DNA of 64,000 bases, taken from the NCBI RefSeq assembly GCF_009650765.1, contig NZ_CP045740.1:4812001-4876000 (forward strand), given 5' to 3'. Origin of the DNA: Streptomyces sp. SUK 48 (lineage in GTDB: Bacteria; Actinomycetota; Actinomycetes; Streptomycetales; Streptomycetaceae). Positions 1 through 10,053 of this stretch are shown piece by piece (the first letter of the stretch is position 1; each line of letters starts with the position of its first letter). The notes beneath the pieces were generated by a model. It searched no databases and had not been told where the DNA came from. It worked only from the letters and a program-made list of their open reading frames with translations. A program made the translations under genes and the position numbers.

Positions 1-856
1 AGACGACGCCGGACAGCATGTTTCCCGCGGCGAAGACGCCGTACAGGACGCCGTTCAGACCGGGCTCGCCGATCGACTGGGTGAAGGCGGCCAGGGAGAC
101 CTGCATGCCGCCGAAGACCGAGCCGATGCCGAGGAAGGTCACGATCAGCACGCGCACCCCGGGAATCCGGAGCGCGGAGCCGTGCTCCACGCGCGCGGAC
201 CCGGCCGCGGCCGTCACCGCGGGCTGCGTGCTCTTCTGCGCGGCGAACAGCAGACCACCCACGAGGGTGAGCGCGGCCTCGGTGAGCAGACCGGCCGCCG
301 GGGTGACGGCGGTGCACAGGGCGGTCGCCAGCAGGGGCCCGAAGACGAAGGTCAGCTCGTCCGTGACCGACTCGAACGCGGCCGCGGTGCCCATCAGGGG
401 CGAGCCCTGGAGCTTCACGCCCCAGCGCGCCCGCACCATGGGACCGACCTGCGGTACCGAGGCGCCGGTCGGCACGGCCGCCAGGAACAGCACCCACAGC
501 GGAGCGTGCGCCAGGGCGAGCGCCGTCAGGGACAGACCCGCGATGGTGTGCACCAGGACGCCGGGGAGCAGTACGGCGCGCTGGCCGTAGCGGTCGGCCA
601 GGCGCCCGCTGTAGGGCGCGAACAGCGCCATGGAGACACCGGTGACGGCCGCGGCGGCGCCGGCGGCGCCGTACGAGCCGGTGGTGTGCTGCACCAGCAG
701 CACGATGGACAGCGTGAGCATCGCGAACGGCTGGCGTGCCGCGAAACCGGGGAGCAGGAAGGTCCAGGCGCCGCGGGTGCGCAGCAGTGCTCCGTATCCG
801 GGGCGGGAGGAGGCCGTCGAGGTCTTCGCCGACTCGTCGGTGACCGTGGATCCCAC
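1..856 (-). CDS. MFS transporter (partial, C-terminus outside window)
   Basis: The GTG start at 856 begins VGSTVTDESAKTS. The reading frame stays open to the window edge, so about 285 residues are visible and the C-terminal half is missing. Hydrophobic segments alternate with short loops. The loop after the second membrane span reads GRLADRYGQRAVLLPG, which is MFS motif A. The two six-helix halves of the fold are therefore only partly covered. It is probably a drug or metabolite exporter of the inner membrane; the substrate cannot be told from sequence. It lies downstream of, and on the same strand as, the antiporter gene, but 290 bp away, so it probably has its own promoter. Confidence 0.8.
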   Translation of the reverse strand, partial: MGSTVTDESAKTSTASSRPGYGALLRTRGAWTFLLPGFAARQPFAMLTLSIVLLVQHTTGSYGAAGAAAAVTGVSMALFAPYSGRLADRYGQRAVLLPGVLVHTIAGLSLTALALAHAPLWVLFLAAVPTGASVPQVGPMVRARWGVKLQGSPLMGTAAAFESVTDELTFVFGPLLATALCTAVTPAAGLLTEAALTLVGGLLFAAQKSTQPAVTAAAGSARVEHGSALRIPGVRVLIVTFLGIGSVFGGMQVSLAAFTQSIGEPGLNGVLYGVFAAGNMLSGVV

Positions 857-1147
857 GGCCGTGCCTTTCTGCCGCCTGGTAGCGCGCGTCCCGTTGTGGG
901 GTCCGGGCGCCGAGAGCTGTCCTCTTGCGCGGACTGCGGTAGATACCGGCGCCCACGGCAAGGTGGGGGGCGTCACGGCCGCCATACGGTCGCGCCAGCT
1001 CTGCGTCAGGCAGAGTTGGTTCGATCAGGGTGCCCCTTCATCGTACAGGGGCCACCCCCGCGCGGGCTGTGAAAACGAGCACCATCGGGCCGGTCACCTG
1101 GGATTCCGCGGCGCGTTCGCCAGGTGTGAACCGTAGGAAACCCGTTC
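857..1147. other. Intergenic region with small inverted repeats
   Basis: No gene is seen in these 291 bases. Two inverted repeats stand out. CTCTGC-GTCAG-GCAGAG at 999-1015 could be an operator for the downstream MFS gene. CACCTGG at 1095-1101 pairs with CCAGGTG at 1120-1126 and could be a weak terminator for the antiporter gene. Neither is strong evidence on its own. Confidence 0.35.
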
Positions 1148-2746
1148 TTAACGTGCGCCCCGCTCTTGACGCGCGTCCCGTTCCTGACGTGAGCCCCGTT
1201 CCTGACGCGACCCTCGCTCCTGACGCGGACCCCCGGCCTTCGCGCCCCTGGCGTCCGCCCCGTCCGTGCCCAGCCAGCTCGCCAGCTTGCCGCCGTGCGC
1301 GACCGCGCGCAGCCGCGCCTCCGCCGAGTCGCGGACCGGGTCGGTGGCGACCACCAGGAGTTCGTCACCGCGCCGCAGCACCGTGCTGGGCAGCGGCACG
1401 AAGGACTTCCCCTCGCGCACGACGAGGGTCACGGCGGACCCGGACGGCAGCCGCAGCTCGGCGATCTCCACGCCGTGCATCCGCGACTCCTCGGGGATGG
1501 TCACGGACAGCAGATGCCCGCGCAGCCGCTCCAGGGGCGCCGACTCGATGCCGAGGTCGGCCGCCTCGCCCTTCTCGCCCAGCCGCAGCGTGCGCGCCAG
1601 CCACGGAAGCGTCGGCCCCTGGACGAGGGTGTAGACGACGACCAGGACGAAGACGATGTTGAAGATCCGCCGGCTGCCGTCGACGCCGTTCACCATGGGG
1701 ATCGTCGCCAGGATGATGGGGACGGCGCCGCGCAGCCCCGCCCAGGACATCAGGGTCTGCTCCTGCCAGGGCACCCGGAACGGGGTCAGGCTGAGCACCA
1801 CGCTGAGCGGGCGGGCCACCATGGTCAGCACCAGGCCGATGACCAGGGCGGGCACGACGTCGTCGCCCAGCTCGTGCGGGGTGACCAGGAGGCCGAGCAG
1901 GACGAACATGCCGATCTGGGCGATCCAGCCGAGCCCCTCGGCGAAGCCGCGGGTGGCCGGCCAGTGCGGCAGCTTGGCGTTGCCGAGCACCATGGAGGCC
2001 AGATAGACCGCGAGGAAGCCGCTGCCGTGCCCCAGGGCGCCGGCCGCGTACGCCGAGATGGCGATCGCGAGGACGGCGATCGGGTAGAGGCCGGAGGCGG
2101 GCAGCGCCACGTGCTTGAGGCCCCAGGAGCCGACCAGGCCCACCGCGAGTCCCACGGCCGCGCCGATGGCCAGCTCCAGGGCTATCTCGCCGATCAGCAT
2201 GTACCAGTGCTCGACCGGTCCCGCCGTGGAGAACGCGACGACCAGGATGACGACCGGGGCGTCGTTGAAACCCGATTCCGCCTCCAGGGTGCCCGTCACC
2301 CGAGCGGGCAGGGGAATCCTGCGCAGCACGGAGAAGACCGCCGCCGCGTCCGTCGAGGACACCACCGCGCCGATGATGAGCGACTGCCGCCAGTCCAGAC
2401 CGACCAGATAGTGCGCGCCCGCCGCGGTGATCCCCACGCTGACCGCGACACCCGCCGTCGCGAGGACGGCGGCCGAGGACAGGACCGGCCGTACCTCCTT
2501 CCACTTGGTGCCGAGGCCGCCCTCGGCGAGGATCACGACCAGGGCCGCGTAGCCCATGACCTGCGTCATGGCGGCACTGTCGAAGTGGATGTGGCCCAGG
2601 CCGTCCTGGCCCATGACGATGCCGATCCCCAGGTAGACGAGCAGGCTGGGGAGCCCGCTGCGCGAGGAGATCCGCACGGCCGCGACGGCGACCAGCAGGA
2701 CGAGGGAGCAGACGAGCAGAAGCTGGTTGAGGTGCTGAACAGTCAG
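1148..2746 (-). CDS. Cation/proton antiporter (CPA1, NhaP2/CvrA-like) with RCK_C domain
   Basis: Predicted inner-membrane K+(Na+)/H+ antiporter of 532 residues. About a dozen membrane spans fill residues 1-385, starting LTVQHLNQLLLVCSLVLLVAV. A cytoplasmic TrkA-C/RCK_C domain follows at about 400-490 (residues from GHLLSVTIPEESRMHG to RRGDELLVVA), typical of regulated antiporters. The CTG at 2746 is the likely start: AAGGGAA sits about eight bases upstream, and the longer reading frame upstream is arginine- and proline-rich and does not look like membrane protein. The tail carries repeated RQERG units that are not part of the family fold. Ion preference cannot be told from sequence. It is divergent from the penicillin acylase gene. 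Confidence 0.85.
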   Translation of the reverse strand: MTVQHLNQLLLVCSLVLLVAVAAVRISSRSGLPSLLVYLGIGIVMGQDGLGHIHFDSAAMTQVMGYAALVVILAEGGLGTKWKEVRPVLSSAAVLATAGVAVSVGITAAGAHYLVGLDWRQSLIIGAVVSSTDAAAVFSVLRRIPLPARVTGTLEAESGFNDAPVVILVVAFSTAGPVEHWYMLIGEIALELAIGAAVGLAVGLVGSWGLKHVALPASGLYPIAVLAIAISAYAAGALGHGSGFLAVYLASMVLGNAKLPHWPATRGFAEGLGWIAQIGMFVLLGLLVTPHELGDDVVPALVIGLVLTMVARPLSVVLSLTPFRVPWQEQTLMSWAGLRGAVPIILATIPMVNGVDGSRRIFNIVFVLVVVYTLVQGPTLPWLARTLRLGEKGEAADLGIESAPLERLRGHLLSVTIPEESRMHGVEIAELRLPSGSAVTLVVREGKSFVPLPSTVLRRGDELLVVATDPVRDSAEARLRAVAHGGKLASWLGTDGADARGAKAGGPRQERGSRQERGSRQERDARQERGAR

Positions 2747-2849
2747 CGGCGGTTCCCTTCCTTGGCCCGGGCGCGGGGCGCGCGGACGCGCGAACACAAG
2801 ATCCGAGGCTGCGGCGCACCGCATCCAGGTACTTCGTTACCTTACCTAA

Positions 2850-2869
2850 TTCTTGACGCTTTCTTGACG
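2850..2869. promoter_or_regulatory. 11-bp-spaced direct repeat in divergent promoter region
   Basis: TTCTTGACG occurs at 2850-2858 and again at 2861-2869, exactly 11 bp apart, between the divergent antiporter and penicillin acylase genes. Read on the other strand, the repeat unit is CGTCAAGAA. An 11-bp direct-repeat period is the geometry of PhoP boxes, although this core departs from the usual GTTCACC. The two TTGACG copies could instead include a -35 element. Confidence 0.3.
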
Positions 2870-3013
2870 TTAGGGCGAGAAGATCGAACGCCCGTGCCTG
2901 CCGGTTCCCGACTCCGCGTCAAGGCGCACAGGGTCCTGCGCCTATGGTTGCTCCAGCGCTCATTCAAAGTCATGGCCCGACCTGCCGCTCGCGTTAGGAC
3001 AGCAAGGACAGCG

Positions 3014-5901
3014 ATGCCCCCGAACACCACCGCCACAACGGGTGACACCGCCACCACCGGTGCCGCGCCCGCCAAGTCAGGCAGGAAGAAGGGGCGCAAA
3101 GCCCGACTGCTCGTCCTGCTGCTGGTCCTGGCCGTCATCGCGGGCATCGCCTACGGCGGCTACTGGTCGGTCAGCGCCGTGCGCGCCTCCCTCCCGCAGA
3201 CCACGGGCTCGATCACGCTGGACGGGCTGTCCGGTCCGGTCGACGTCAAGCGGGACGGCAACGGCATCCCGCAGATCTACGCGTCCTCCGACGCGGACCT
3301 GTTCATGGCGCAGGGCTACGTCCAGGCGCAGGACCGGTTCTACGAGATGGACGTGCGCCGGCACATGACGGCGGGGCGCCTGTCGGAGATGTTCGGCAAG
3401 AGCCAGGTCAAGAACGACGAGTTCCTGCGCACCCTCGGCTGGGAGCGGGTCGCCAAGCAGGAGTACGACACCAAGCTGTCGGCCTCCGCCAAGAGCTATC
3501 TGGACGCCTACTCCAAGGGCGTCAACGCGTATCTGAAGGGCAAGAGCGGCAAGGACATCTCCCTGGAGTACGCCGCCCTCAACCTGACCAACGACTACAA
3601 GCCCCAGCAGTGGACCCCGGTCGACTCGGTCTCCTGGCTGAAGGCGATGGCCTGGGACCTGCGCGGCAACATGCAGGACGAGATCGACCGCGCCCTGATG
3701 ACGAGCCGGCTCGGCCCGCAGCAGATCCAGGACCTGTACCCGGAGTACCCGTACAGCCGTAACAAGCCGATCGTGCAGGAGGGTCAGTACAACGCGCTGA
3801 CCAAGAGCTTCCAGCAGAGCGCGGCCCCGGGCACGCCGGTGGGCACGGGCACGGGCACGACGACCGGCACGGGCACGGGTACCGGCACGACGGGGACCAC
3901 GGGCACCACCGGTACGACGGGCACCACCGGCGCCACGGGCTCGTCTGCGGGCACGACGGGCGCCACCGGCTCCGGAGCCTCGGGCACCTCCGGTTCGGGC
4001 CTCACGAGCCAACTGGGCGGCGTCTACAGCTCCCTGGACGACCTCCCGACCGCCGTCGGCGTGAACGGCCAGGGCATCGGCTCCAACTCCTGGGTCGTCG
4101 GCGGCCAGCACACCATCACCGGCAAGCCGCTGCTCGCCAACGACCCGCACCTGGAGGCGTCCCTGCCGGGCGTCTGGTACCAGATGGGCCTGCACTGCCG
4201 GACCGTCTCGGCCAAGTGCCAGTACGACGTCACGGGTTACACGTTTGCCGGGATGCCCGGTGTGATCATCGGCCACAACGCCGACATCGCCTGGGGCATG
4301 ACCAACTCCGGGGTCGACGTGAGCGATCTCTACCTGGAGAAGGTCACCGCGGGCGGCTACCTGTACGACGGCAAGGTGCGGCCCTTCAAGACTCGCCAGG
4401 AGACCATCAAGGTCGCCGGCGGCGCCGCCAAGACGATCGTCGTGCGCGAGACCCAGGACGGGATGCCGCTCCTGTCGGACCGCGACGACGAGCTGGTCCA
4501 GGTCGGCAAGAAGGCCACCGTCGGCTCCGCCGCCCCCGACCGCGGCGACGGCTACGGCATCGCCCTGAAGTGGACCGCGCTCGACCCCGGCACCTCCATG
4601 GACGCCGTCTTCGCGCTCGACAAGGCCGGCGACTGGAAGGACTTCCGCGCCGCGGCCGCCAAGTTCGACGTGCCCTCGCAGAACCTGGTCTACGCCGACA
4701 CGCACAACCACATCGGCTACACCCTGCCGGGCAAGATCCCGACGCGCTCCGCCGCGGACGACGGCTCCGTGCCCGCCCCGGCTGGGACTCCAAGTACCGC
4801 TGGACCGGCTACATCCAGAAGGACGAGCTGCCGTACGAGTTCGACCCCAAGCGCGGCTACATCGTCACCGCCAACCAGGCCGTGGTCGACAAGGACAAGT
4901 ACCCGTACACCCTGACCACCGACTGGGGTTACGGCACCCGCAGCCAGCGGATCACCGACCTGATCGAGTCCAAGATCAAGGGTGGCGGCAAGATCTCCAC
5001 CGACGACATGCGGCAGATGCAGCTGGACGACAGCAGCGAGATCGCCAAGCTCATGGTGCCGAAGCTGCTGAAGATCAACCTGTCGGACAAGAACGTGCGT
5101 GACGCGCAGAAGCTGCTGGAGGGCTGGGACTACACCCAGGACTCCGACTCCGCGGCCGCCGCGTACTTCAACGCCGTCTGGCGCAACGTCCTCAAGCTCG
5201 CCTTCGGCAACAAGCTCCCCAAGGAGCTGCGGGTCAAGGGCCAGTGCCTGTGGGTCGACAAGATCGACAGCACCGGCCCGGTGGACGACGACAACGCCAA
5301 GGTGCGCGAGTGCGGCCTGCGCGACGCGGACCAGGCGCAGCCGGACGGCGGCGACCGCTGGTTCGAGGTCGTGCGCAACCTGATGAACAAGCCGGACAGC
5401 GACTGGTGGACGACGCCCAAGCAGGGCACCCGCCCGGCGGCCAAGAACATGGACCAGCTCTTCGCGCGCGCCATGATCGACGCCCGCTGGGAGCTGACCG
5501 CCAAGCTCGGCAAGGACATCGACACCTGGAGCTGGGGCCGGCTGCACCGCCTGTTCCTGAAGAACCAGACGCTCGGCACCGACGGTCCCAAGGTGCTCCA
5601 GTACCTGCTCGACCGCGGCCCCTGGAAGCTCAACGGCGGTGAGGCGGCCGTGGACGCGACCGGCTGGAACGCCGCGGGCGGCTACAACGTGGTCTGGGTG
5701 CCGTCGATGCGGATGGTCGTCAACCTCGCCGACCTCGACAAGTCCAAGTGGATCAACCTGACCGGCGCCTCCGGGCACGCGTTCAGCGCGCACTACACGG
5801 ACCAGACCGACAAGTGGGCCAACGGCGAACTGCTGCCCTGGTCGTACTCCTCGAAGGCGGTCGACAAGAGCACGAGCGACACCCTCGTCCTCAAGCCGTA
5901 A
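3014..5901 (+). pseudogene. Penicillin acylase family protein, frameshifted
   Basis: Ntn-hydrolase of the penicillin/acyl-homoserine-lactone acylase family, about 962 residues if the frame is restored. ATG 3014 is preceded by AAGGA. An N-terminal membrane anchor or signal (about residues 28-50, LLVLLLVLAVIAGIAYGGYW) suggests an extracytoplasmic enzyme. The precursor should cut itself before Ser357 in GIGSNSWVVGG, which becomes the N-terminal nucleophile of the large chain. A Thr-Gly-rich stretch (about residues 276-330) lies just before that site. Frame 2 ends its homology near 4778 and the protein continues in frame 1 as GWDSKYRWTGYIQKDELPYE. Restoring one G in CCCCGG at 4777-4782 gives APGWDSKYRW. 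The natural substrate is unknown; N-acyl amides such as acyl-homoserine lactones are family substrates. Confidence 0.85.
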
Positions 5902-5919
5902 CCGCCGCACCCGGCAACC

Positions 5920-5957
5920 CGGAACGGCCCCCCACGCGCGCGTGGGGGGCCGTTCCG
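5920..5957. terminator. Bidirectional terminator hairpin
   Basis: A perfect 17-bp stem (5920-5936 with 5941-5957) encloses a CGCG loop. It lies between the convergent penicillin acylase and 5-formyltetrahydrofolate cyclo-ligase genes. There is no long T-tract, as is usual in Streptomyces. Confidence 0.8.
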
Positions 5958-5971
5958 CGCAATGCGGGCCT

Positions 5972-6586
5972 TCAGGCGAAGCGGCGGACCCCGGACGGCG
6001 TCACCACCGCGTGCACCGGCCGGTCGTGCGCCTCCGCCGGGACCCGCGCGACGACCTCCGTGTCGTAGAGCAGCACCACGAGACGGGGCCGCGCGCCCGC
6101 GCGCTCCAGCCGGGCCAGGACCCGGTCGTACGAGCCGCCGCCGCGCCCCAGCCGCATCCCGCGCGTGTCCACCGCGAGTCCGGGCAGCAGGACCACGTCC
6201 GCGCCCGTCACGGCGTCCGGGCCGAGCCGCGGGCCCGAGGGTTCGAGAAGGGCCATCTTCGAGCCGTGCCGGACCTCCCTCAGCGAGCCGGGCCCGGTGT
6301 ACTCCCCCCAGTCCAGGTCGTTGTCCGCGAGCAGCGCGGGGAGCAGGACACGCGCGCCCCGCGCCCGCAACGCGTCGAGGAGTGCGCCGGTGCCGGGTTC
6401 CGCGCCGACGGAGACGTACGCGGCGACCGTGCGCGCCCCCGCCAGTTCGGGCAGCTCCAGGGCGCGCGCGGCCAGCGCCCGGCCCGACTCCCGTACGTCG
6501 TCCTCCGGCAGCCCGTTCCTCATCGCGAGGAGGCTCCGCCGCAAGGTCCTCTTGTCAGGCTCGTCCACGCGTCCGTCGTGTTCCAC
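5972..6586 (-). CDS. 5-formyltetrahydrofolate cyclo-ligase
   Basis: Cytoplasmic ATP-dependent enzyme that converts 5-formyl-THF to 5,10-methenyl-THF and so recycles this storage folate. The family signature LPGLAVDTRGMRLGRGGGSY is present, with its glycine-rich, arginine-containing nucleotide/folate site, followed by DRVLARL. The N-terminus DKRTLRRSLLAMRNGL matches the usual start of the family. GTG 6586 is preferred because GGGAA lies about seven bases upstream; GTG 6601 and GTG 6571 are alternatives. At about 204 residues the length is normal. It runs divergently from galU. Confidence 0.88.
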   Translation of the reverse strand: MEHDGRVDEPDKRTLRRSLLAMRNGLPEDDVRESGRALAARALELPELAGARTVAAYVSVGAEPGTGALLDALRARGARVLLPALLADNDLDWGEYTGPGSLREVRHGSKMALLEPSGPRLGPDAVTGADVVLLPGLAVDTRGMRLGRGGGSYDRVLARLERAGARPRLVVLLYDTEVVARVPAEAHDRPVHAVVTPSGVRRFA

Positions 6587-6708
6587 GGGTCGTTCCCGCA
6601 CCCTTTCCGTCCGCCGTTGCCGGCGTCGATGTCGTCCCGGTCGTCGTCAAAGGGTGGGCCAAGCGCAGCCCCAGGTCGCACCAAGGGTCGCCGGTTAAGG
6701 TGGCGGGC

Positions 6709-7620
6709 ATGACTCAGTCGCACCCCAGGATCAGCAAGGCTGTCATTCCGGCGGCGGGTCTTGGTACCCGGTTCCTGCCGGCGACCAAGGCCACTCCCAA
6801 GGAGATGCTGCCGGTCGTCGACAAGCCCGCGATCCAGTACGTGGTCGAGGAGGCCGTGACCGCGGGGCTCGACGACGTTCTCATGATCACCGGTCGCAAC
6901 AAGCGTCCCCTGGAGGACCACTTCGACCGCAACTACGAGCTGGAATCCGCCCTCCAGAAGAAGGGCGACGCGAGCCGGCTCGCGAAGGTGCAGGAGTCCA
7001 GCGACCTGGCGACCATGCACTACGTCCGCCAGGGCGACCCCAGGGGCCTCGGCCACGCCGTGCTGTGCGCCGCCCCGCACGTCGGCCACGAGCCCTTCGC
7101 GGTCCTCCTCGGCGACGACCTGATCGACCCCCGCGACCCCCTGCTCCAGCGCATGATCGAGGTCCAGGAGCGGCACGGCGGCAGCGTGATCGCCCTCATG
7201 GAGGTCGCGCCCGAGCAGATCCACCTCTACGGCTGCGCCGCCGTCGAGGCCACCGCCGAGGGCGACGTCGTCAAGATCACCGGCTTGGTCGAGAAGCCCG
7301 ACCCCGCCGACGCCCCCTCCAACTACGCGATCATCGGCCGCTATGTCCTCGACCCGCACGTCTTCGACATACTGCGCACGACGGAACCGGGCCGCGGCGG
7401 CGAGATCCAGCTGACCGACGCGCTCCAGCAGCTCGCCGACGACGAGAAGGCCGGCGGCCCGGTGCACGGCGTCGTCTTCCAGGGCCGCCGCTACGACACC
7501 GGCGACCGGGGCGACTATCTGCGTGCCATTGTCAGGCTCGCATGCGAACGTGAAGACCTGGGCCCGGACTTCCGGACCTGGCTCCGCAGTTACGTAGCCG
7601 AGGAGATGCAGCAGAGTTGA
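6709..7620 (+). CDS. galU: UTP--glucose-1-phosphate uridylyltransferase
   Basis: Makes UDP-glucose from UTP and glucose-1-phosphate, for cell-wall glycans, trehalose and the Leloir pathway (galactose genes lie at 50-53 kb). The nucleotidyltransferase N-terminus [21 protein letters not shown] is intact. The catalytic/substrate segments LLGDDLI, GLVEKP and [12 protein letters not shown] are also present. Length is 303 residues, typical of bacterial GalU. ATG 6709 has AAGG upstream; the longer open frame upstream is antisense to the neighbouring gene and is not coding. Its TGA overlaps the TTG start of the moeA-like gene (TTGA), so the two are probably translationally coupled. It heads a conserved actinobacterial operon. 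Confidence 0.95.
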   Translation: MTQSHPRISKAVIPAAGLGTRFLPATKATPKEMLPVVDKPAIQYVVEEAVTAGLDDVLMITGRNKRPLEDHFDRNYELESALQKKGDASRLAKVQESSDLATMHYVRQGDPRGLGHAVLCAAPHVGHEPFAVLLGDDLIDPRDPLLQRMIEVQERHGGSVIALMEVAPEQIHLYGCAAVEATAEGDVVKITGLVEKPDPADAPSNYAIIGRYVLDPHVFDILRTTEPGRGGEIQLTDALQQLADDEKAGGPVHGVVFQGRRYDTGDRGDYLRAIVRLACEREDLGPDFRTWLRSYVAEEMQQS

Positions 7621-8939
7621 GCAGCGCCGCGCCCCGCCCGACCGGCGAAGACGACCTGTGGTCGGTGGATCAGCACCTGGAGGACATCCTCGCCACGGTC
7701 CAGCCCCTGGAGCCCATCGAACTCCAACTGCTCGACGCCCAGGGCTGTGTCCTGGTCGAGGACGTCACGGTGCCGGTGTCCCTGCCGCCGTTCGACAACA
7801 GCTCGATGGACGGGTACGCGGTGCGGGTCGCCGATGTCGCGGGCGCCAGCGAGGAGTTCCCGGCCGCCCTGGAGGTCGTCGGGGACGTCGCGGCCGGCGC
7901 GGACGACCCGGTGCGCGTCGGACCGGGCCAGGCCGCCCGCATCATGACCGGCGCCCCGCTGCCGCCCGGCGCCGAGGCCGTCGTCCCCGTGGAGTGGACC
8001 GACGGCGGACTCGGCGAGGGCCCGGCCGGCGGCATGCGGGCCCGCAGCCTCGCCCCCGAGGACGCCGAGGGCCAGGTGCGCGTGCACCGGCCCGTCGAGG
8101 CCCGCGCGCACGTACGGGCCGAGGGCAGCGACGTGAAGGCGGGCGACCACGCCCTCCAGGCCGGTACGATCCTCGGCCCGCCGCAGATCGCGCTGCTCGC
8201 CGCGATCGGCCGGGGCACGGTGAAGGTGCGCCCGCGCCCGCGCGTGGTCGTCGTCTCCACCGGCAGCGAACTCGTCCAGCCTGGCGAGCAGCTGAGCCGC
8301 GGCCGGATCTACGACTCCAACAGCTTCGCCCTCACCGCCGCCGCGCGGGACGCGGGCGCCATCGCCTACCGGGTGGGCGCCGTCGCCGACGACGCCGACA
8401 CCCTGCGCTCGACCATCGAGGACCAGCTGATCCGCGCCGACCTGCTGGTCACCACGGGCGGGGTGAGCGTCGGGGCGTACGACGTGGTCAAGGAGGCGCT
8501 GGCGGACATCGGCGACGAGGACGTGCCGGGCAGCGGCATCGAGTTCCGCAAGCTGGCCATGCAGCCCGGCAAGCCCCAGGGCTTCGGCTCCATCGGCCCC
8601 GACCACACGCCGCTGCTCGCGCTGCCGGGCAACCCCGTGTCGTCGTACGTCTCCTTCGAGCTGTTCGCCCGCCCCGCGATCCGCGCCCTGATGGGCCTCA
8701 CCGATCTGCACCGGCCGGTGCTGCGGGCCACGCTCACCGCCGACAAGGCGCTCCGCTCCCCGAAGGGCCGCCGGCAGTTCCTGCGGGGCCGGTACGCCGA
8801 CGGGGAGGTCACCCCGGTCGGCGGCGCGGGCTCCCACCTGGTGGCGGCGCTGGCGCACGCGGACGCGCTGATCGTCGTACCCGAGGACATGGAGTCCGTG
8901 GAGCCCGGCACCGAGGTGGAGGTCGTCGTGCTCGGCTGA
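7617..8939 (+). CDS. moeA: MoeA-like molybdopterin molybdotransferase / gephyrin-like protein (Glp)
   Basis: A 440-residue MoeA-family protein. Known MoeA inserts molybdate into adenylylated molybdopterin. Visible motifs are [11 protein letters not shown] near residue 62, the MPT-binding-like [11 protein letters not shown] near 282 and LPGNPVSSY near 340, followed by the C-terminal domain IV. The TTG start overlaps the galU stop by four bases. Its place between galU and rimJ/sepX matches the Mycobacterium galU-moeA1-rimJ-Rv0996 order and the Corynebacterium glp-glpR locus, where the MoeA-like Glp binds FtsZ and the membrane protein GlpR. It may therefore act in cofactor synthesis, in division, or in both. 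Linkage to moaC and mogA here supports at least a cofactor role. Confidence 0.88.
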   Translation: MSSAAPRPTGEDDLWSVDQHLEDILATVQPLEPIELQLLDAQGCVLVEDVTVPVSLPPFDNSSMDGYAVRVADVAGASEEFPAALEVVGDVAAGADDPVRVGPGQAARIMTGAPLPPGAEAVVPVEWTDGGLGEGPAGGMRARSLAPEDAEGQVRVHRPVEARAHVRAEGSDVKAGDHALQAGTILGPPQIALLAAIGRGTVKVRPRPRVVVVSTGSELVQPGEQLSRGRIYDSNSFALTAAARDAGAIAYRVGAVADDADTLRSTIEDQLIRADLLVTTGGVSVGAYDVVKEALADIGDEDVPGSGIEFRKLAMQPGKPQGFGSIGPDHTPLLALPGNPVSSYVSFELFARPAIRALMGLTDLHRPVLRATLTADKALRSPKGRRQFLRGRYADGEVTPVGGAGSHLVAALAHADALIVVPEDMESVEPGTEVEVVVLG

Positions 8940-9043
8940 GGCACGTCCTGGGCGGCTGCGCGCGGCTGCTTGGCGGTACCGTGTCGCGCACAGCAGGCCC
9001 GCGCACCGCACGGCGCGGGCCCGGACCGGGAGCGCCGCACAGC

Positions 9044-9556
9044 ATGACCGAACCGTCCCGGGGGCAGACCCCCGGATCCCCCGCCCAGGACCACCTCACG
9101 CACCTCGACGCGGCCGGCGCGGCCCGCATGGTCGACGTCTCCGGCAAGGACGTCACCGCGCGCACCGCACGCGCCGGCGGCCGTGTCCTCGTCTCGCCCC
9201 GCGTGATCGAACTGCTGCGCGGCGAGGGGGTGCCCAAGGGAGACGCGCTGGCCACCGCGCGGATCGCGGGCATCATGGGCGCCAAGCGCACCCCGGACCT
9301 GATCCCGCTCTGCCACCCGTTGTCGGTGTCGGGTGTGAAACTGGACCTGTCGGTCGCGGACGACGCCGTGGAGATCCTGGCCACCGTGAAGACCACGGAC
9401 CGCACGGGTGTCGAGATGGAGGCCCTCACCGCGGTGACGGTCGCCGCGCTCACCGTGATCGACATGGTCAAGGCGGTCGACAAGGGAGCGGTCATCACGG
9501 ACGTACGCGTGCTGGAGAAGACGGGCGGCAAGTCGGGCGACTGGAGCCGGGCATGA
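9044..9556 (+). CDS. moaC: Cyclic pyranopterin monophosphate synthase MoaC
   Basis: Works with MoaA to make cyclic pyranopterin monophosphate, the first intermediate of molybdenum cofactor. The 170-residue protein contains the family core [18 protein letters not shown] and the active-site segments [16 protein letters not shown] and [17 protein letters not shown], including the conserved KAVDKG lysine/aspartate pair. ATG 9044 is chosen; the longer frame upstream is the out-of-frame shadow of moeA. Its stop overlaps the mogA start (ATGA), so the two are coupled. Confidence 0.95.
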   Translation: MTEPSRGQTPGSPAQDHLTHLDAAGAARMVDVSGKDVTARTARAGGRVLVSPRVIELLRGEGVPKGDALATARIAGIMGAKRTPDLIPLCHPLSVSGVKLDLSVADDAVEILATVKTTDRTGVEMEALTAVTVAALTVIDMVKAVDKGAVITDVRVLEKTGGKSGDWSRA

Positions 9557-10053
9557 GCTACCGCGCCCTGGTGATCACCGCCTCCAACCGGGCCGCCGCG
9601 GGCGTCTACGAGGACCGGGGCGGCCCGCTGATCGCGGACGGCCTCACGCGCCTCGGCTTCGCCGTGGACGGCCCCCGGGTCGTGCCCGACGGGGAGCCGG
9701 TCGAGGCCGCCCTGCGCGAGGGCGCCGCCGCCGGGTACGACGCGATCGTCACCACCGGCGGCACCGGCCTCACCCCGACCGACCGCACCCCCGAGGCGAC
9801 CCGCGCCGTCATCGACCACGAGGTGCCGGGCATCGCCGAGGCGATCCGGGCGTTCGGCAGGGAGAAGGTGCCGACCGCCGCGCTGTCCCGCGGGGTGGCC
9901 GGGGTCGCCGGCCGGACCCTGATCGTCAACCTGCCGGGGTCCACGGGCGGGGTGAAGGACGGACTGGCCGTCCTGGAGCCCCTGCTGGCCCACGCCGTCG
10001 ACCAGCTCCGCGGCGGCGACCACGCCAGACCCGGCTCGGGGGGTGCGAACTGA
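9553..10053 (+). CDS. mogA: Molybdopterin adenylyltransferase MogA/MoaB family
   Basis: Adenylates molybdopterin before metal insertion by MoeA. The 166-residue MoCF-fold protein has the MPT-binding motif [17 protein letters not shown], the [14 protein letters not shown] segment and the N-terminal [20 protein letters not shown]. The start overlaps moaC by four bases and the stop overlaps the next gene's CTG start. moeA-moaC-mogA therefore supplies three steps of the pathway in one transcript. MoaB and MogA paralogues are hard to separate by sequence, so the exact paralogue name is tentative. Confidence 0.9.
   Translation: MSYRALVITASNRAAAGVYEDRGGPLIADGLTRLGFAVDGPRVVPDGEPVEAALREGAAAGYDAIVTTGGTGLTPTDRTPEATRAVIDHEVPGIAEAIRAFGREKVPTAALSRGVAGVAGRTLIVNLPGSTGGVKDGLAVLEPLLAHAVDQLRGGDHARPGSGGAN

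Noticed and set aside
1295..3013. Long plus-strand open frame reading into the penicillin acylase gene
   Set aside because: It is antisense to the antiporter, has Gly/Arg/Asp-rich shadow composition, and only the part from ATG 3014 resembles a known family.
3077..4711. 544-residue minus-strand open frame
   Set aside because: Antisense shadow of penicillin acylase; no family features, and the plus strand is clearly coding.
5962..6708. N-terminal extension of galU
   Set aside because: Antisense to the cyclo-ligase gene; the GalU family starts at ATG 6709, which has a ribosome-binding site.
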